64,000 bases of DNA from Pelatocladus maniniholoensis HA4357-MV3 (GCA_019359115.1 JAHHHW010000055.1:22899-86898); one strand, 5' to 3'. Positions 1 to 8,636 are shown, numbered from the stretch's first letter. Made by a program: numbers and translations. Notes: generated by a model not told the origin, from the letters alone.

Positions 1-3000
1 GCTTAGAGAAAGATTTAGCTTGGACTTTTAATACAGAACCGATTAAACTAACTAATTTACCTGGAAAAAATCCGGTAGAAAAATCTGAGGCGGAACCGAT
101 TGATTTACAGCCGAAGTTACAAGTTACTTCTAATGTAGAATTGGATTTAGCTTCCGTAAAAGAGCATGTACAGTTAATTCCCGATGGTAAAAATAAAGGT
201 GTAGGTTTCAAAGTCGAATTAGCAAAAGAAGATAAACCAGGAGAAAGTCAAGATCCTCTAGAAAAATTCGACCCTTCAGCCAAAAATTGGATTTATAATC
301 TTGTACCACAGCAAAGTTTAGAAAAAGCTACTAATTACCGCTTAGAATTTGCTCAGGGTATCCGTCCAGCTTATGGGAATTTAGCGAGTGATAAATCCTT
401 TGTGAGCAAGGTGAGTACCTATGCACCTTTGGCGTTTCAGGGAATTAAATTTTATGGACAACCAGATGCTGCGGGTGCTTACGGTAGGTTTGTCAAAGGT
501 AGTCCACAGTTAGAGTTTAACAATGGCTTGGTTGCAGATACGGCTATTGAAAATATTCAAATTAATCCAGCACCGAAGTCAATTCCGCGTTTGATTCAAG
601 CTAATGATAAAAACAAGATTATCAGTATCAATCCTTATGCTTTAGAACCAACTACTAATTATACAATTACGATTGGTGGTAATCTCAAAGACCAATTTGG
701 ACAAACTTTAGGTAAACCAGTTACGGTCAAGTATAACACTGGAGATTTAGCAGGAGATATTTGGGTTCCTGATGGTTTAAATATTTTCCCTGCGGGTAAA
801 GATTTACAACTCAATATCGCGACGGTGAATCTTCCTGAAGCAAAGTATAAAGCTGCTTATCGGGTAGTGAAACCAACAGATTTAGTTTACTTTAATTCTG
901 CTTATCCCAAAGGTGATAGTAATGATTTATTACCAAAACTTTCTGATTGGCAGAGTTTTAAGGTAGCAAGTAAGAAAAATCAGTCACTTGAGGTAAATGT
1001 ACCTTTACGAGAAAAGCTAAAATCTGTCACTGGGATGTTAGCTTATGGAGTGCAGGCGCGTACTAATAAATATCAGGAAAATGGTAAGAATGTGTGGCGA
1101 GAACCCACTACTTATGGTTTGGTACAGTTAACGAATTTGGGTGTGTTTAGTCAGTGGTTTCCTGATGCGGGTTTGATTAGAGTACATCATCTTGCTGATG
1201 GTTCGCCTGTGAAAGCTGCTGATATTCAAATTTATCCATCAAAGTTAGAGGCGAAATCTCGCCCTCAACCTGTATCTTGTGCGTCAGGTAAAACTGATGA
1301 AAATGGAAGTTTGAGGTTACAAAAGGAAGATTTACAGCAATGTTTCGATAGTCAGCAAAGTTTTGTGACTCCACCACAATTGTTAGTCATTGCACGGGAA
1401 AATCAAGATTGGGCTTTTGCAAGAACGGAAGAATATAGTGGTGCTTATGGTTATGGTATTTATGCAGATTGGAATGATGGGAAACCAGTATCACGCGGAG
1501 TAATATTTTCTGATCGACAACTTTATCAACCAGGGGAAAAAGCTTGGTTAACTGGTTTTGCTGATTATTTACAAAATGGTGTCATCCAACAGGATAAAAA
1601 TTCTGCTTACCAATTAACTCTGGTAAATTCAAATGGACAAAAAACAGATTTAGGTACGAAAACGACAAATGAATTTGGGACTTTCTCTGTTGAATTACCC
1701 ATCAACAAAACTCAGCCTTTGGGATACTATACAATTGAAGCTAAAGGTCAGAATGGGAAAGAAATTACAGGAGAGTTTCGTGTAGCTGAGTTTAAGCCAC
1801 CAAATTTTAAAGTCGAACTCAATTTAGATCAAGAATTTGCTTTAATTAATCAGAAAGTAGAAGCTAACGCTACGAGTAACTATCTATTTGGTGCGCCAAC
1901 CCAAGGAGGTAAAGCTAAATATTTTGTAACTCGCCAACAAGCTAATTTTGTTCCTAAAGGTTGGGAAGAATTTAGTTTTGGTAAACAATGGTTTTGGCCG
2001 GAAGAACCTCCATCAATCACAAGTGATGTTCTGCAAACTAATACTCAACTTGATGCGAATGGTAAAACCAGTCAAACGATAACAGTGGCGAAAGATTTAC
2101 CTTATCCGATGACTTACCGTGTGGATGTGGAAGTTACAGATGTTTCTAATCTTGCTGTCGCTAATTCTAAAACATTTACAGCTTTGCCGAGCGATCGCCT
2201 AATCGGATTAAAAAGTAATTTTGTCGCGGAAGCTGATAAAGCTTTCCCCATTGAAGTCATTGTAACCGACCCCACAGGCAAACCTCTATCAGGTCAACGG
2301 GTGCGTCTAGAACTCCAACAAATGAAATACAATAGCGTTACTCAGGTAGTGGAAGGTAGTCGGACGCCAAAAAACCAAGTTGAATATAAAACAGTCGGAC
2401 AAACAGAAGTTACATCTGCAAACAATCCCCAATCTGTGAGTTTGACACCAACTGAATCTGGTTCCTACCGAATTCGAGCAAATTTCAGCGATTGTAGAGA
2501 CGTTACATGTAACCTCTCCACCGATTTACAAATTTGGGCAACCGGAGAAAACCCGGTATACTGGGGTTCACAAGAACGTGACCATATCGAAGTTAAACTC
2601 GACAAACAAGAATTTAAACCTGGTGAAACTGCTACCGCTTTAATTCAATCTCCCTATCCCGAAGGTGAGTTATACTTTGCTGTCATCAAAGACAAACCCC
2701 TTTATCAACAAGTTATCAAAATTAAAGGCGGCGCACCACAAATTCAGTTTCCCGTTACTCCAGATATGTTACCAAATGCAGCCGTCGAAGTTGTGTTGGT
2801 GAGACAAGGTAAACCTCTTAATCAAGTCGAACCAGGTAGTATAGATAAACTTGTAAAAATTGGCTTTGCACCTTTTAAAGTCAACTTACAAGACAAGTAT
2901 TTAAAGGTGGAAGTTACACCACAACTCACAACGATCGCACCAGGTACAGAACAAACTCTGCAACTAGAACTCCAAGACAACCAAGGAAACCCCGCCAAAG

Positions 3001-5411
3001 GACAACTTACAATTATGGCGGTGAATGAAGCAGTACTGCAACTTTCTGGTTATCGTCCACCGGATCTTGTCAATACAGTATATGCCGAACAGGCGATCGC
3101 AACTCGTTTTAGTGATAATCGTCCCCAAGTCGTCGTAGAACAAGCTTCTTTAGCTGAACCCAAAGGTTGGGGATACGGTGGTGGGCTATCTGCTGGTACT
3201 GCAAATACGCGCATCCGTAAAGATTTTCAAGCACTTGCTTACTACAACGGTTCTGTGATTACAGATGATGATGGGACAGCCCAAGTTACCTTTAAACTAC
3301 CAGATGACTTAACTACGTGGCGAGTCATGGTTGTCGCTACCGACGGAAATCTGCGCTTTGGTAATGGCGAAAGTACTTTTGTGACGACAAAACCATTATT
3401 AACTAACGCCATCCTACCACAATTTGCCCGTCCCGGCGATAACTTCCAAGCAGGTTTAACCGTGACAAACAACACTGGTAAGACCGGAAATCTCAATATT
3501 AATGGTGAAGTTAGCGGTACAGTCCAGTTTACTGGCAAGAAATCTAATTGTAGAGACGTTACATGTAACGTCTCTACAACCACAAATTTGCAAACCCAAG
3601 CTTACCGCTTCCCCATAGTTGCAACTAATGTCGGAGAAAGTCAGATTCGCTTTACCACTCAGTTAAATAATACCGCCGTCGATGCCTTTGAAGTACCTTT
3701 GGAAATTCAGCCATTGACGATTACAGAACAAGTTGTAGAAACAGGCGTAACCAACAAACAAATCAAAATTCCTCTAAATGTCGAGAAAAATACCGTTCCG
3801 CAAGAAGGTGGTTTAGATATTCAATTAGCCAGTACCCTCATACCAGAAATTAAAGCACCAGCGCAGGAAGTTTGGCAGGATAACGACTTACCATTTGCAG
3901 AACCTGCGGCGAGTCAGTTGCTAATTGCTGCTAATCTGCAAACTCTCTCGGAAGAATGGGGAGCGGGGAAAGGGGAAAGGGGAAAGGGGAAAAGGGACAA
4001 GGGGAACAATTTCTCCGTTAATATTTATCCCAATCCTCAATCCCCGATCCTCGATCCCCAAATCCGCCAAGCTGTTGAAAAATTACAAAAACTCCAACTT
4101 AGCGATGGTGGTTTTGCTGCTTTCCCAGGACAAGAAAAATCCGATCCTTGGATTTCTGCTTACACAGCAGAATCTTTAGCGACAGCAAATCAAGTCTTCC
4201 CTAATTTTATCGATACCACGATGGTGTCTCGCCTCAAAGGATATTTGCAAAAAATCCTGGCGAACCCCGGAAAATACGAGTTTTGCAAACAGCAACCCTG
4301 CAAAAGCCAAATGCAACTCAACGCTTTAATCGCTTTATCAGAATTAGGAGACAAACGCAATACTTTCGTTACAGATATTTATCAACAGCGCCAAGCTTTG
4401 GATACAGTTACCCTGATTAAACTAGCGCGGTATTTATCCCAGTTGAGCGAATGGCAAGACGAGTCTCAGCTACTTTTAAAGCAGCTACAACAATATATAT
4501 ATGAAACTGGTCGCACCGCAACTGTCAGTTTACCCCGCAGTTGGGGATGGATGAGTTCACCAACAACAGCGCAAGCGCAAGCTTTACGGTTGTTTATTTC
4601 CCAACAGGCTAAACCAGAAATCATCGATAGACTCTTGCAAAGTCTACTCTCACTGCGACGGGATGGCACGTGGCAAACTAGTTATGATAACGCTCAAGCG
4701 CTAACCGCTTTGGTAGAATACGCTCAACTAGAACCGACATCGCCGAATTTTGTTGCTACTGTGCAATTAGCTGGAAGGAAATTGGGAGAAGCAAAATTTA
4801 CACGCGGTAGTAATCCTAGTGCAGAGATCAAAGTGCCTATGGATAGATTACCCCGTGGACGTCATGATTTGCAACTGCAAAAATCCGGTCAAGGGAATTT
4901 GCATTATCTCGTCGCCTACCGCTATCGCTTACAAGGAAATCAACCAGGTAGGTATAATGGGTTACGAGTGTCGCGGGCAATTCGCGGTATTGATGAGCAA
5001 AAAATCCTGCAAAAAACCAATATTTACGCTCTTGATAAACCATTGTCTTTAAAAACAGGTCAAGTTTTTGACATTGGTTTAGAAATCATTGCTGATCATC
5101 CTGTAGAGCATGTGGTGATTACAGATCCCCTCCCAGCAGGATTTGAGGCGGTAGATGAAAGTTTTCAAACAGCCAACTCTGCATTACAAACCCCTACCGA
5201 TAGTTGGGAACTTGGGTATAAAACAATCTATCGCGATCGCATTGTTGCTTATGCAGATCACTTGGAACCCGGAGTTTACAACCTTAATTACTTAGTGCGT
5301 TCTGTGACACCTGGCACTTTCAGCTATCCCGGTGCAGAAGCACACCTGCAATACGCGCCAGAAGAATTTGGACGGGCGGCGGAGTCTAAATTGATACTGG
5401 AGGAGAAATAG
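1..5411 (+). CDS. Alpha-2-macroglobulin family protein, 5' end outside window
   Basis: The frame is open from base 3, so the gene starts upstream and at least 1,800 residues are seen. Bacterial alpha-2-macroglobulins are large envelope proteins that trap proteases. Visible parts are repeated beta-sandwich (MG) segments, the bait-region/N-type motif FSDRQLYQPGEKAW near base 1510, the core A2M motif DDLTTWRVMVVATDG near base 3310, a helical toroid domain (about 4060-4760) and a C-terminal beta domain (DPLPAGFEAVDESF). Where the family has its thioester (P-Y-G-C-x-E-Q), this protein reads DLPFAEPAASQL (about 3886-3917), so the Cys-Glu-Gln is absent and covalent trapping is not expected. Three in-frame insertions look repeat-derived: two copies of a palindromic repeat (each read as CRDVTCN) and a Gly/Lys-rich run near 3960-4005. 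The family call is firm; the substrate is unknown. Confidence 0.9.
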   Translation, partial: LEKDLAWTFNTEPIKLTNLPGKNPVEKSEAEPIDLQPKLQVTSNVELDLASVKEHVQLIPDGKNKGVGFKVELAKEDKPGESQDPLEKFDPSAKNWIYNLVPQQSLEKATNYRLEFAQGIRPAYGNLASDKSFVSKVSTYAPLAFQGIKFYGQPDAAGAYGRFVKGSPQLEFNNGLVADTAIENIQINPAPKSIPRLIQANDKNKIISINPYALEPTTNYTITIGGNLKDQFGQTLGKPVTVKYNTGDLAGDIWVPDGLNIFPAGKDLQLNIATVNLPEAKYKAAYRVVKPTDLVYFNSAYPKGDSNDLLPKLSDWQSFKVASKKNQSLEVNVPLREKLKSVTGMLAYGVQARTNKYQENGKNVWREPTTYGLVQLTNLGVFSQWFPDAGLIRVHHLADGSPVKAADIQIYPSKLEAKSRPQPVSCASGKTDENGSLRLQKEDLQQCFDSQQSFVTPPQLLVIARENQDWAFARTEEYSGAYGYGIYADWNDGKPVSRGVIFSDRQLYQPGEKAWLTGFADYLQNGVIQQDKNSAYQLTLVNSNGQKTDLGTKTTNEFGTFSVELPINKTQPLGYYTIEAKGQNGKEITGEFRVAEFKPPNFKVELNLDQEFALINQKVEANATSNYLFGAPTQGGKAKYFVTRQQANFVPKGWEEFSFGKQWFWPEEPPSITSDVLQTNTQLDANGKTSQTITVAKDLPYPMTYRVDVEVTDVSNLAVANSKTFTALPSDRLIGLKSNFVAEADKAFPIEVIVTDPTGKPLSGQRVRLELQQMKYNSVTQVVEGSRTPKNQVEYKTVGQTEVTSANNPQSVSLTPTESGSYRIRANFSDCRDVTCNLSTDLQIWATGENPVYWGSQERDHIEVKLDKQEFKPGETATALIQSPYPEGELYFAVIKDKPLYQQVIKIKGGAPQIQFPVTPDMLPNAAVEVVLVRQGKPLNQVEPGSIDKLVKIGFAPFKVNLQDKYLKVEVTPQLTTIAPGTEQTLQLELQDNQGNPAKGQLTIMAVNEAVLQLSGYRPPDLVNTVYAEQAIATRFSDNRPQVVVEQASLAEPKGWGYGGGLSAGTANTRIRKDFQALAYYNGSVITDDDGTAQVTFKLPDDLTTWRVMVVATDGNLRFGNGESTFVTTKPLLTNAILPQFARPGDNFQAGLTVTNNTGKTGNLNINGEVSGTVQFTGKKSNCRDVTCNVSTTTNLQTQAYRFPIVATNVGESQIRFTTQLNNTAVDAFEVPLEIQPLTITEQVVETGVTNKQIKIPLNVEKNTVPQEGGLDIQLASTLIPEIKAPAQEVWQDNDLPFAEPAASQLLIAANLQTLSEEWGAGKGERGKGKRDKGNNFSVNIYPNPQSPILDPQIRQAVEKLQKLQLSDGGFAAFPGQEKSDPWISAYTAESLATANQVFPNFIDTTMVSRLKGYLQKILANPGKYEFCKQQPCKSQMQLNALIALSELGDKRNTFVTDIYQQRQALDTVTLIKLARYLSQLSEWQDESQLLLKQLQQYIYETGRTATVSLPRSWGWMSSPTTAQAQALRLFISQQAKPEIIDRLLQSLLSLRRDGTWQTSYDNAQALTALVEYAQLEPTSPNFVATVQLAGRKLGEAKFTRGSNPSAEIKVPMDRLPRGRHDLQLQKSGQGNLHYLVAYRYRLQGNQPGRYNGLRVSRAIRGIDEQKILQKTNIYALDKPLSLKTGQVFDIGLEIIADHPVEHVVITDPLPAGFEAVDESFQTANSALQTPTDSWELGYKTIYRDRIVAYADHLEPGVYNLNYLVRSVTPGTFSYPGAEAHLQYAPEEFGRAAESKLILEEK
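2493..2519. repeat. Palindromic dispersed repeat inside the macroglobulin gene (copy 1)
   Basis: Degenerate copy of a palindrome with arms close to TGTAGAGACGTTACA. It is read in frame as CRDVTCNLS. The same family occurs at 3548-3579, 26023-26056, 32897-32929 and, more diverged, at 14427-14453. Confidence 0.7.
3548..3579. repeat. Perfect 32-bp palindrome inside the macroglobulin gene (copy 2)
   Basis: Both 16-base arms are exact reverse complements (left arm TTGTAGAGACGTTACA). It is translated in frame as [10 protein letters not shown]. It is the best-preserved member of the family in this window. Confidence 0.85.
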
Positions 5412-5511
5412 TTAAAAGAGCGATTCTCCAAAGGAGACGCTACGCGAACGCTTGATTGTTGAACAATACCAGATGTGAACAGAGCTATGGCACTTTTGCA
5501 ATTTATATGTG

Positions 5512-6312
5512 TTAGTTCTTTGAACGTCGAAACCGATTCACCAACTCTTCTTGCGACAATTGCAACAGCAAACGAGTATATTCCTCCGGTGGTAACTCTA
5601 GCAAAGCTGGGATAATCGCAACAAGCTGATCATTGAGTTCACCAAAACGCGCCTTGAGCAAATTTTCCACTACAAGGCGTTGTCCCTGCTCAATCCCCTG
5701 CTCAATCCCCTGCTCAATCCCCTGCTCAATCCCTCGGCGTTCTGTCTGTTCTTCCCATTTTAAATAAGCTTGTGATAATGTCATAATCAACTCCCGATCT
5801 TCTTCATCTTGATCTGTGCTTATCTCTATGTTAATCTTCCAGTTTGCCAGTAGCCTTAATGCTGTGGAACGCCAAGGATCATCGTTAGGTAAAGCAATTA
5901 CCTCATCAATTGCTTGTTTCTGTACAGCACCTTTACCCAAAATTCTCAACCAGAGTGTTTCCTGATTACGGGGTAACTGGTTGATGGCGATAATCGCTGT
6001 CTTCAAATAATCTGGTAAAAAGTAGACTCCTTCTAACCAAGAATCACGTACTTTGCCACCAAATCCGTTAATCATGGAATCTGAGGCTGAAGATGCAAGA
6101 ATCCACAATTGCGGAAGTTCAGTTTCAGGAATGTTACGTTGTTCTTCTCGTTTGGCTTTGCGCTGAGAGTCAGCGTGTACCAGAAATAATTTCAGTAAGC
6201 AATTTCGTATTTCTGTTGGCGTGGGTTGGTTGCGGAACGGTTCGATAAAACAGGGAGTAGTAGCCATTCTACCCAGTAAACCCAAGTCTACAGGATTAGT
6301 TGCCTCGTAACA
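5512..6312 (-). pseudogene. DUF4351-type protein, N-terminally truncated remnant
   Basis: The open frame runs from just after an in-frame TGA (6313-6315) to the TAA at 5512. Its first residues, CYEATNPVDLGLLGRMATTP, match my recollection of the interior of a cyanobacterial family whose full members carry about 45-60 more N-terminal residues before LGLLGRM. No ATG stands at that point; a TTG at 6285 or the ATG at the Met of GRM could start a shortened protein. The C-terminal DUF4351 part is intact (ENLLKARFGELNDQL, then LSQEELVNRFRR). A hinge of GIEQ repeats (5690-5740) comes from a 12-bp tandem repeat. The family is often linked to PD-(D/E)XK nuclease-like or transposase-associated proteins, but no catalytic motif is visible. 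A lost 5' end is the simplest reading; a short functional protein is not excluded. Confidence 0.65.
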
Positions 6313-6422
6313 TCATTTGAGAATCCCTGCGGCTTTAGTCCAGGGAGTACGTCAATAAAGTATTAAGCCGAGATGCTTTCCAAGTGCTATGGCTACTACT
6401 GGTATGGGAAACAATATTATTT

Positions 6423-6857
6423 TTACCAACAAGATGAAAATGGTTCTCTACTTTTTCTCAAAATACCTTTAAATTCTTCGTCAGAAATAACAAGATAGTG
6501 AACACCAAAGACTAATGCCACAATTGCAGGGATGTATGTCCAACAGAACAGTATGGAAATTAATCCCCATCCCCATGCACCAAGATAGAAATAGTGAACA
6601 CCAAATCCACCTAGCAGAATTGCTAGAAGACCTGCTGAAACTCGGGATTTTGGTGTTTTGATTTGTTGAGATGCCGTAGGATCTGAATAGATTGCTAAAG
6701 CTTTACTACCATCTGTATCAAAATCAACTCTAATACCCTGCTCAGGAACAGTTGACAACTTCCAATCTGAGCCGCTGAATTCATATCTTTTTCCATCATC
6801 ACCAGAAATCACACCCTGGTTGGTCTGGATAGAGAAGTTTAAAATTGTACCTCGCAT
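6423..6857 (-). CDS. TM2 domain-containing membrane protein
   Basis: The protein has 144 residues. Residues 1-55 form a small soluble beta-rich domain (GTILNFSIQTNQGVISGDDGKRY pattern, cold-shock-like in look only). Residues about 72-120 are a TM2 domain: two hydrophobic helices with the typical GGFGVHYFYLG turn followed by a W/G-rich second helix. TM2 proteins are small inner-membrane proteins of mostly unknown role. It is transcribed away from the thrS2 leader, so the 6858-7045 gap holds both promoters. The assignment rests on the clear TM2 signature. Confidence 0.8.
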   Translation of the reverse strand: MRGTILNFSIQTNQGVISGDDGKRYEFSGSDWKLSTVPEQGIRVDFDTDGSKALAIYSDPTASQQIKTPKSRVSAGLLAILLGGFGVHYFYLGAWGWGLISILFCWTYIPAIVALVFGVHYLVISDEEFKGILRKSREPFSSCW

Positions 6858-7044
6858 ATAGACATACCTCGTTTCTACATTTTTTGCTTAAGTTTAGAAA
6901 GTGGCTATATGTAAAAAATATAACCAAAGCAAACCTTGGATAACCAAGTATTATAATTAATACTTTTAATATTGGCATCACCGTAGTTGGGTAGCAGAAC
7001 TAGATGGTATCGAGCTATGGTATGGAGCCGAGATGCTACAAAGC

Positions 7045-7072
7045 TTGACACTCAGCAGAGATTTGTTTTAAT
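7045..7072 (+). promoter_or_regulatory. Sigma70-type promoter of the thrS2 leader
   Basis: A perfect -35 hexamer TTGACA (7045-7050) is followed after 16 bp by TTTAAT (7067-7072), one mismatch from TATAAT. This predicts a transcript start near 7079, about 30 nt before the first leader peptide and about 360 nt before thrS2. A further AT-rich inverted repeat (AGTATT...AATACT, near 6948-6965) lies upstream and might bind a regulator; it does not match the Zur-box consensus I know. Confidence 0.6.
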
Positions 7073-7110
7073 GGAATTAAGTGGGCAATATTTAAAGTTT
7101 TTAAATCACC

Positions 7111-7170
7111 ATGCAAGTAAACGTCCGCCGAACAACTACCACCACTACTACCAACTCAGGAGAGTTGTGA
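7111..7170 (+). CDS. Threonine-rich leader peptide 1 of thrS2
   Basis: A 19-residue ORF, MQVNVRRTTTTTTTNSGEL, with seven consecutive Thr codons (7132-7152; ACA, ACT and ACC are all used) and a TGA at 7168-7170. It begins about 30 nt after the predicted transcript start and has no strong Shine-Dalgarno. Its end overlaps GGAGAGTTG (7159-7167), which can pair with CAACCCTCC (7208-7216), the 5' arm of the next terminator, in 8 of 9 positions. A ribosome stalled on the Thr codons leaves that segment free to pair (antitermination); a ribosome reaching the stop codon covers it. CAACT (7152-7156) can also pair with AGTTG (7163-7167) as the protecting hairpin. This is the layout of a ribosome-mediated attenuator. 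Confidence 0.8.
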   Translation: MQVNVRRTTTTTTTNSGEL

Positions 7171-7208
7171 GGCGATCGCGTTGACTTGAAATTCGATAGC
7201 ATCAAATC

Positions 7209-7246
7209 AACCCTCCAGATAGTATCTCGGAGGGTTTTGAGTTTTT
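7209..7246 (+). terminator. Attenuator terminator 1 in the thrS2 leader
   Basis: The stem is AACCCTCC-AGAT paired with ATCT-(C)-GGAGGGTT, 12 bp with a 3-nt loop and one bulged C, followed by TTGAGTTTTT. Its 5' arm is the segment that can be captured by the antiterminator strand at 7159-7167. Confidence 0.85.
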
Positions 7247-7273
7247 ACGGTCATCCAAATTAGGAAAAAACAT

Positions 7274-7339
7274 ATGTTTATTTGTCGGTTTGTTCACCTC
7301 ACTACCACTACCACCACAATCGCGCCTGGAGGGACGTGA
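7274..7339 (+). CDS. Threonine-rich leader peptide 2 of thrS2
   Basis: A 21-residue ORF, MFICRFVHLTTTTTTIAPGGT (about one residue in three is Thr). Six consecutive Thr codons lie at 7301-7318, with a seventh just before the TGA (7337-7339). AGGA at 7262-7265 is a well-spaced ribosome site. TGGAGGG (7327-7333), inside the last codons, can pair with CCCTCTA (7374-7380) in the next terminator (six Watson-Crick pairs and one G-U). It therefore repeats the logic of the first leader peptide. The two peptides share no sequence beyond the Thr run, so a recent tandem duplication is not evident. Confidence 0.8.
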   Translation: MFICRFVHLTTTTTTIAPGGT

Positions 7340-7372
7340 GGATAGATGCTGTGTGCAATCGAGACTCAATCG

Positions 7373-7403
7373 CCCCTCTAGGTCAAATCTAGAGGGGTTT
7401 TTT
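7373..7403 (+). terminator. Attenuator terminator 2 in the thrS2 leader
   Basis: A perfect 9-bp stem CCCCTCTAG/CTAGAGGGG with a 7-nt loop is followed directly by six Ts. It lies 36 bp before the thrS2 start codon, so transcripts stopping here never reach the gene. Confidence 0.9.
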
Positions 7404-7439
7404 ATTAGTAAAAAACATTGATTTACAGGAGATACAACC

Positions 7440-8636
7440 ATGTCTGATCATCGAGAACTAGCAAGAGTAATGGATCTATTTCACTTTGAAGAACATAGTC
7501 CGGGGATGATTTTTTGGCATCCCATTGGGTTAAAGTTGTTGCGGCTGATTGAAGACTTTATGCGAAAGGTTTACCAAGACCATAATTTTGCAGAAGTGCG
7601 ATCGCCAGTAGCATTGAATCGGTCACTTTGGGAACTTTCCGGACACTGGCAAAAGTTCCGTAAAAACATGTTTATTGTAGGTAGTTCGGATGCAGAAGAA
7701 GAACCAGATTATGCATTGAAACCCATGTCCTGTCCAGCACACATCGCGATTTACAAATCCCACAAACGCAGTTATCGAGAAATACCAATGCGATTTATGG
7801 AATTTGGTATGGCTCATCGCAACGAACCTTCCGGGACGCTATCTGGTTGTATGCGTCTGCGCCAGTTTGTCCAGGATGATGCTCATATCTTTTGTCGGGA
7901 AGGCGATATTAGAAATGAGATTGGCAATTTTCTGAGCATGGTCAAACAGGTTTATGCAGCCTTTGGATATAATCACTTTTCAATTCGGATTGCTCTGCGA
8001 CCAGAACAACGTCTTGGCTCAGATGAACAATGGGATCGGGCTGAGTCTGCATTGATTGAAGCAGTCCAAGCACTGGGTTACGCCTATGAACTCGCGCCTG
8101 GTGAAGGATCTTTCTACAGTCCCAAAATTGAAATCAGTATGCAAGATCATCTGGGAAGATTGTGGCAATGTGGTACGATTCAAGTCGATTTTAACTTTCC
8201 TCAACCTTTTGATTTGTCCTTTGTCAATCAAAAAGGAGATTTAGAGCAAGTAGTGATCTTGCATCAAGCAATTCTGGGTTCTTTGGAACGCTGGATTGGG
8301 ATCTTGTTGGAAAACCATAATGGAGTTTTACCACTGTGGGTTGCTCCTGTGCAAATTGCCGTGGCTTCAGTTTCTGAAAAATCTGCGGATTGGGCAGAAG
8401 TGATTTTCAAAAGGCTAAAACAGATCGGGGTGAGAGTAGAATTGCATGTGAGCGATCGCACGATTGCCAAAAAGATTCGAGAACTATCTGCACGTAAAAT
8501 TCCACTGATTGCTGTGGTTGGCGAAAAAGAAGCAATGAATCAATCTCTCAACTTGCGTCGTTTGGGAATTTCTGGACAGCAGGAAATTCAGCTTGCTAAG
8601 TTAGAAGCAGAATTGATCCCAATACTGTTCGGATAA
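7440..8636 (+). CDS. thrS2: Threonyl-tRNA synthetase, short form lacking the TGS and editing domains
   Basis: This 398-residue class II synthetase charges tRNA-Thr. It starts directly in the catalytic core (RELARVMDLFHF) and lacks the roughly 240-residue N-terminal TGS and N2 editing domains of standard ThrRS. The zinc ligands are in place: Cys in PMSCPAH, His in DDAHIFC and His in VILHQAILGS. Motif 2 (AHRNEPSGTLSG) and motif 3 (GSLERWIGILLENHNG) are clear, followed by the anticodon-binding domain (LPLWVAPVQIAV onward). The ATG at 7440 has AGGAG about 8 nt upstream. Anabaena PCC 7120 is known to carry a second ThrRS without an editing domain, associated with zinc limitation; this looks like that type. 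Here the visible control is the tandem attenuator leader. A full-length thrS should exist elsewhere in the genome. Confidence 0.92.
   Translation: MSDHRELARVMDLFHFEEHSPGMIFWHPIGLKLLRLIEDFMRKVYQDHNFAEVRSPVALNRSLWELSGHWQKFRKNMFIVGSSDAEEEPDYALKPMSCPAHIAIYKSHKRSYREIPMRFMEFGMAHRNEPSGTLSGCMRLRQFVQDDAHIFCREGDIRNEIGNFLSMVKQVYAAFGYNHFSIRIALRPEQRLGSDEQWDRAESALIEAVQALGYAYELAPGEGSFYSPKIEISMQDHLGRLWQCGTIQVDFNFPQPFDLSFVNQKGDLEQVVILHQAILGSLERWIGILLENHNGVLPLWVAPVQIAVASVSEKSADWAEVIFKRLKQIGVRVELHVSDRTIAKKIRELSARKIPLIAVVGEKEAMNQSLNLRRLGISGQQEIQLAKLEAELIPILFG

Noticed and set aside
6940..6970. Zur box
   Set aside because: The AT-rich inverted repeat does not match TGATAAT-N-ATTATCA closely enough.
6300..7040. 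Shared AGCCGAGATGCT 12-mer at 6365 and 7026 as ends of an element
   Set aside because: The flanks do not match and no inverted ends or target duplication could be found.
7079..7439. T-box riboswitch in the thrS2 leader
   Set aside because: No T-box core (AGGGTGGNACCGCG-like) or specifier stem is present, cyanobacteria are not known to use T-boxes for thrS, and the Thr-codon ORFs explain the layout.
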